Shown: piece after piece, positions 15,201 through 16,540 of the stretch
Numbering within the stretch: the stretch's first letter is position 1
How the letters are laid out: every line of letters starts with the position of its first letter
Source of the DNA: Bacteroidota bacterium
GTDB lineage: Bacteria; Bacteroidota; Bacteroidia; Cytophagales; Cyclobacteriaceae
Assembly: GCA_023412765.1 (NCBI GenBank)
Contig: JAEZBX010000017.1
Span: forward strand, 1 to 16,540
Reading direction: 5' to 3'
Length of the DNA stretch: 16,540 nt
Program-made: the position numbers and the translations under genes
The notes under the pieces: generated by a model
Told to the model about the DNA's origin: nothing
What the model saw: the letters and a program-made list of their open reading frames with translations, nothing else
Database searches by the model: none

Positions 15201-16469
15201 TTAAATCTTGTGTTCGCAATTCGCAAATTTTGTTAGCAATAGATTTTTTTCCGCTGTCGAGTTGGTCAGCTGCATAGCCCGCCTGTAGCTGTCCCGTGCT
15301 CTTACAATATCGCCTGATTGCGTGAAGAAATCCCCCAATGCAGAATGATACAAGTAATGATGTTCCAGGCCCGTTATTTTCTGTAGCTCGCAAAGACCAG
15401 CCTCCGCTGAAACGGCGTACCCCGTAGCAATAGCTCTGTTTAATTGGACTATTGCGTCATCAGGTTTCGACTCCATCAGAATATCATATAGTTTAACGAT
15501 TTCGTGCCAGTCCGTATTGGCGAAACTAGATGCGCGCATATGACAACCGGCAATGGCAGCCTCAATGTGGTATTCGGTAAAATCCCCGCCTTCCGCCGCC
15601 ACCTCCAGATAATATTTTCCTTTCTCGACCAACGGCTGGAACCACCGGGATCGGTCTTGATTTTGTAGCAGAATAATCGAACCATCCGGTGCAGTGCGTG
15701 CTTGAAATCGCGACGCCTGAAAACACATCAATGCAAGTAATGCATTTGTTTTTGGTCGGTTAGTAATGGGATGTTTTGCTAACATCAAACACAACCTTAT
15801 TGCTTCTTCGCAAAGATCCTGACGGATCAGGTTGTCAGGGTTTGATGAATTGTACCCTTCGTTAAACAGAAGGTAGAGTGAGTGTAACACAGCGTCCAGC
15901 CTTTCAGGTAAATCTGCAGGAGCCGGTCCTTCTAACGAAATATTTTCTGATCTGATTTTCTCACGAGCCCTGTACAACCGCTTCGTAATGGTTTCGTCGT
16001 TAGTGAGAAAGCAGCGCGCAATTTCTGAAATACTCAGTCCGCACAACGTTTTTAACGTAAGGGCTATCCGCGATTCATAAGGAATGGAAGGATGACAGCA
16101 AGCGAAGATCATTCTTAACTGAGAATCTTCGATTTCATTTTCCAGGAAGATATTGTTCAGTGTTGGAATTAGTACCCACTCTGACTTGAGAGCCCAGCTA
16201 ATCCTGGAATGATGGTGATCGTGAAGTTTTCGCTGCCGGATTGTGTCAATCGCCTTGCGCTTGGCCACAGTGTATAACCATGCTGAAGGATTCTCAGGAA
16301 CTCCTTTCAGGGGCCATGTTGACATTGCTTGAAGAAGCGTCTCCTGTACAATGTCTTCAGCCTTTTCTAAACATTGAAAGCCAAATAGCCGAGTTAACAC
16401 CGCTGCCATTTTCCCCGCTTCATGACGGAAAAGATGAGCAACCAGATTGTTGACCTGCTGATCGAGCAT
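15201..16469 (-). CDS. ECF42-type RNA polymerase sigma factor with TPR-like C-terminal domain
   Basis: This 422-residue protein is twice the length of a normal ECF sigma factor. Region 2 (about 10-85) shows AEDIVQETLLQAMSTWP and WLYTVAKRKAIDTIRQRK. Region 4 (about 115-175) shows SRIALTLKTLCGLSISEIA followed by ITKRLYRAREKIR. The remaining 240 residues begin with LHSLYLLFNEGYNSS and end in TPR-like helices (HSALGDFFTQSGDIVRARDS), the arrangement of group ECF42 (COG4941). In that group the extension is needed for activity, no anti-sigma factor is usual, and a DGPF/YCII-like gene normally sits next to it. Any such partner would lie beyond the right edge. The start is the ATG at 16467-16469. The 3' end faces the VanZ-like gene. 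Confidence 0.92.
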   Translation of the reverse strand: MLDQQVNNLVAHLFRHEAGKMAAVLTRLFGFQCLEKAEDIVQETLLQAMSTWPLKGVPENPSAWLYTVAKRKAIDTIRQRKLHDHHHSRISWALKSEWVLIPTLNNIFLENEIEDSQLRMIFACCHPSIPYESRIALTLKTLCGLSISEIARCFLTNDETITKRLYRAREKIRSENISLEGPAPADLPERLDAVLHSLYLLFNEGYNSSNPDNLIRQDLCEEAIRLCLMLAKHPITNRPKTNALLALMCFQASRFQARTAPDGSIILLQNQDRSRWFQPLVEKGKYYLEVAAEGGDFTEYHIEAAIAGCHMRASSFANTDWHEIVKLYDILMESKPDDAIVQLNRAIATGYAVSAEAGLCELQKITGLEHHYLYHSALGDFFTQSGDIVRARDSYRRAMQLTNSTAEKNLLLTKFANCEHKI

Positions 16470-16488
16470 TCCATAAAGTTAAGGAGTT

Positions 16489-16503
16489 TACGTTTTCAAC
16501 GTA
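16489..16503. promoter_or_regulatory. Perfect inverted repeat upstream of the sigma gene
   Basis: TACGTT and AACGTA are exact inverted repeats separated by TTC, lying 19 bases upstream of the sigma-factor start codon. It could be a small hairpin in the leader or a protein-binding site. The arms are only 6 bp, so chance is possible. Confidence 0.3.
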
Positions 16504-16513
16504 TCTGCCAAGA

Positions 16514-16540
16514 GGAATAGGGAATAAGGTATAGGGTATA
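16514..16540. repeat. Second copy of the GGAATAGGGAATAAGGTATA repeat, cut by the window edge
   Basis: Bases 16514-16533 are identical to 1144-1163, and the following GGGTATA continues the GGTATA theme with one altered spacer. The copy lies between the sigma-factor start and the window end. How many tandem units follow cannot be seen. Confidence 0.75.

Overview
The window looks like an ordinary chromosomal segment of a Bacteroidetes bacterium, most likely of the Cytophagales type. This rests on an Oar-like TonB-dependent receptor with an N-terminal carboxypeptidase-regulatory domain, a Bacteroidetes-type promoter match (TTTG / TAnnTTTG), scarce Shine-Dalgarno sequences, a bacterial kynurenine pathway, and short heptameric intergenic repeats. 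The lineage is inferred from gene content and style, not from a marker gene.

Left part (1-7.3 kb): the last 35 codons of an unrecognised gene are followed by an imperfect inverted-repeat element (111-246). Two minus-strand genes for exported proteins come next: an endonuclease/exonuclease/phosphatase-fold hydrolase and an M14-type zinc carboxypeptidase. Between them lie two adjacent 7-bp-period repeat arrays. Divergent from the peptidase is a large Oar-like outer-membrane TonB-dependent receptor, closed by a clear intrinsic terminator.

Middle (7.3-14.8 kb): a lipoprotein lytic transglycosylase of the MltF type runs tail-to-tail into, and overlaps by 56 bp, a kynurenine-degradation locus. The locus is two divergent transcription units about an 87-bp gap. 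The minus unit is haaO (3-hydroxyanthranilate dioxygenase), an O6-alkylguanine-DNA alkyltransferase, kynU (kynureninase) and kmo (kynurenine 3-monooxygenase). The plus unit is an SDR-like protein with a degenerate active site, followed 2 bp later by a probable 2-aminomuconate-6-semialdehyde dehydrogenase. Together these convert kynurenine to 3-hydroxykynurenine, 3-hydroxyanthranilate and 2-amino-3-carboxymuconate semialdehyde, and, after a decarboxylation not encoded here, aminomuconate semialdehyde to 2-aminomuconate. Tryptophan dioxygenase, formamidase, the decarboxylase and 2-aminomuconate deaminase are not in the window.

Right part (14.8-16.5 kb): a small VanZ-like membrane protein converges on an ECF42-type sigma factor with a TPR-like C-terminal extension. 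Upstream of the sigma gene are a perfect small inverted repeat and, at the window edge, a second copy of the GGAATAGGGAATAAGGTATA repeat seen at 1.1 kb.

I found no tRNA, rRNA, CRISPR array, insertion sequence or defence system. I do not see a clearly new multi-gene system. The most interesting points are the active-site-degenerate SDR coupled to the dehydrogenase, the DNA-repair gene inside the kynurenine operon, and the repeat families.
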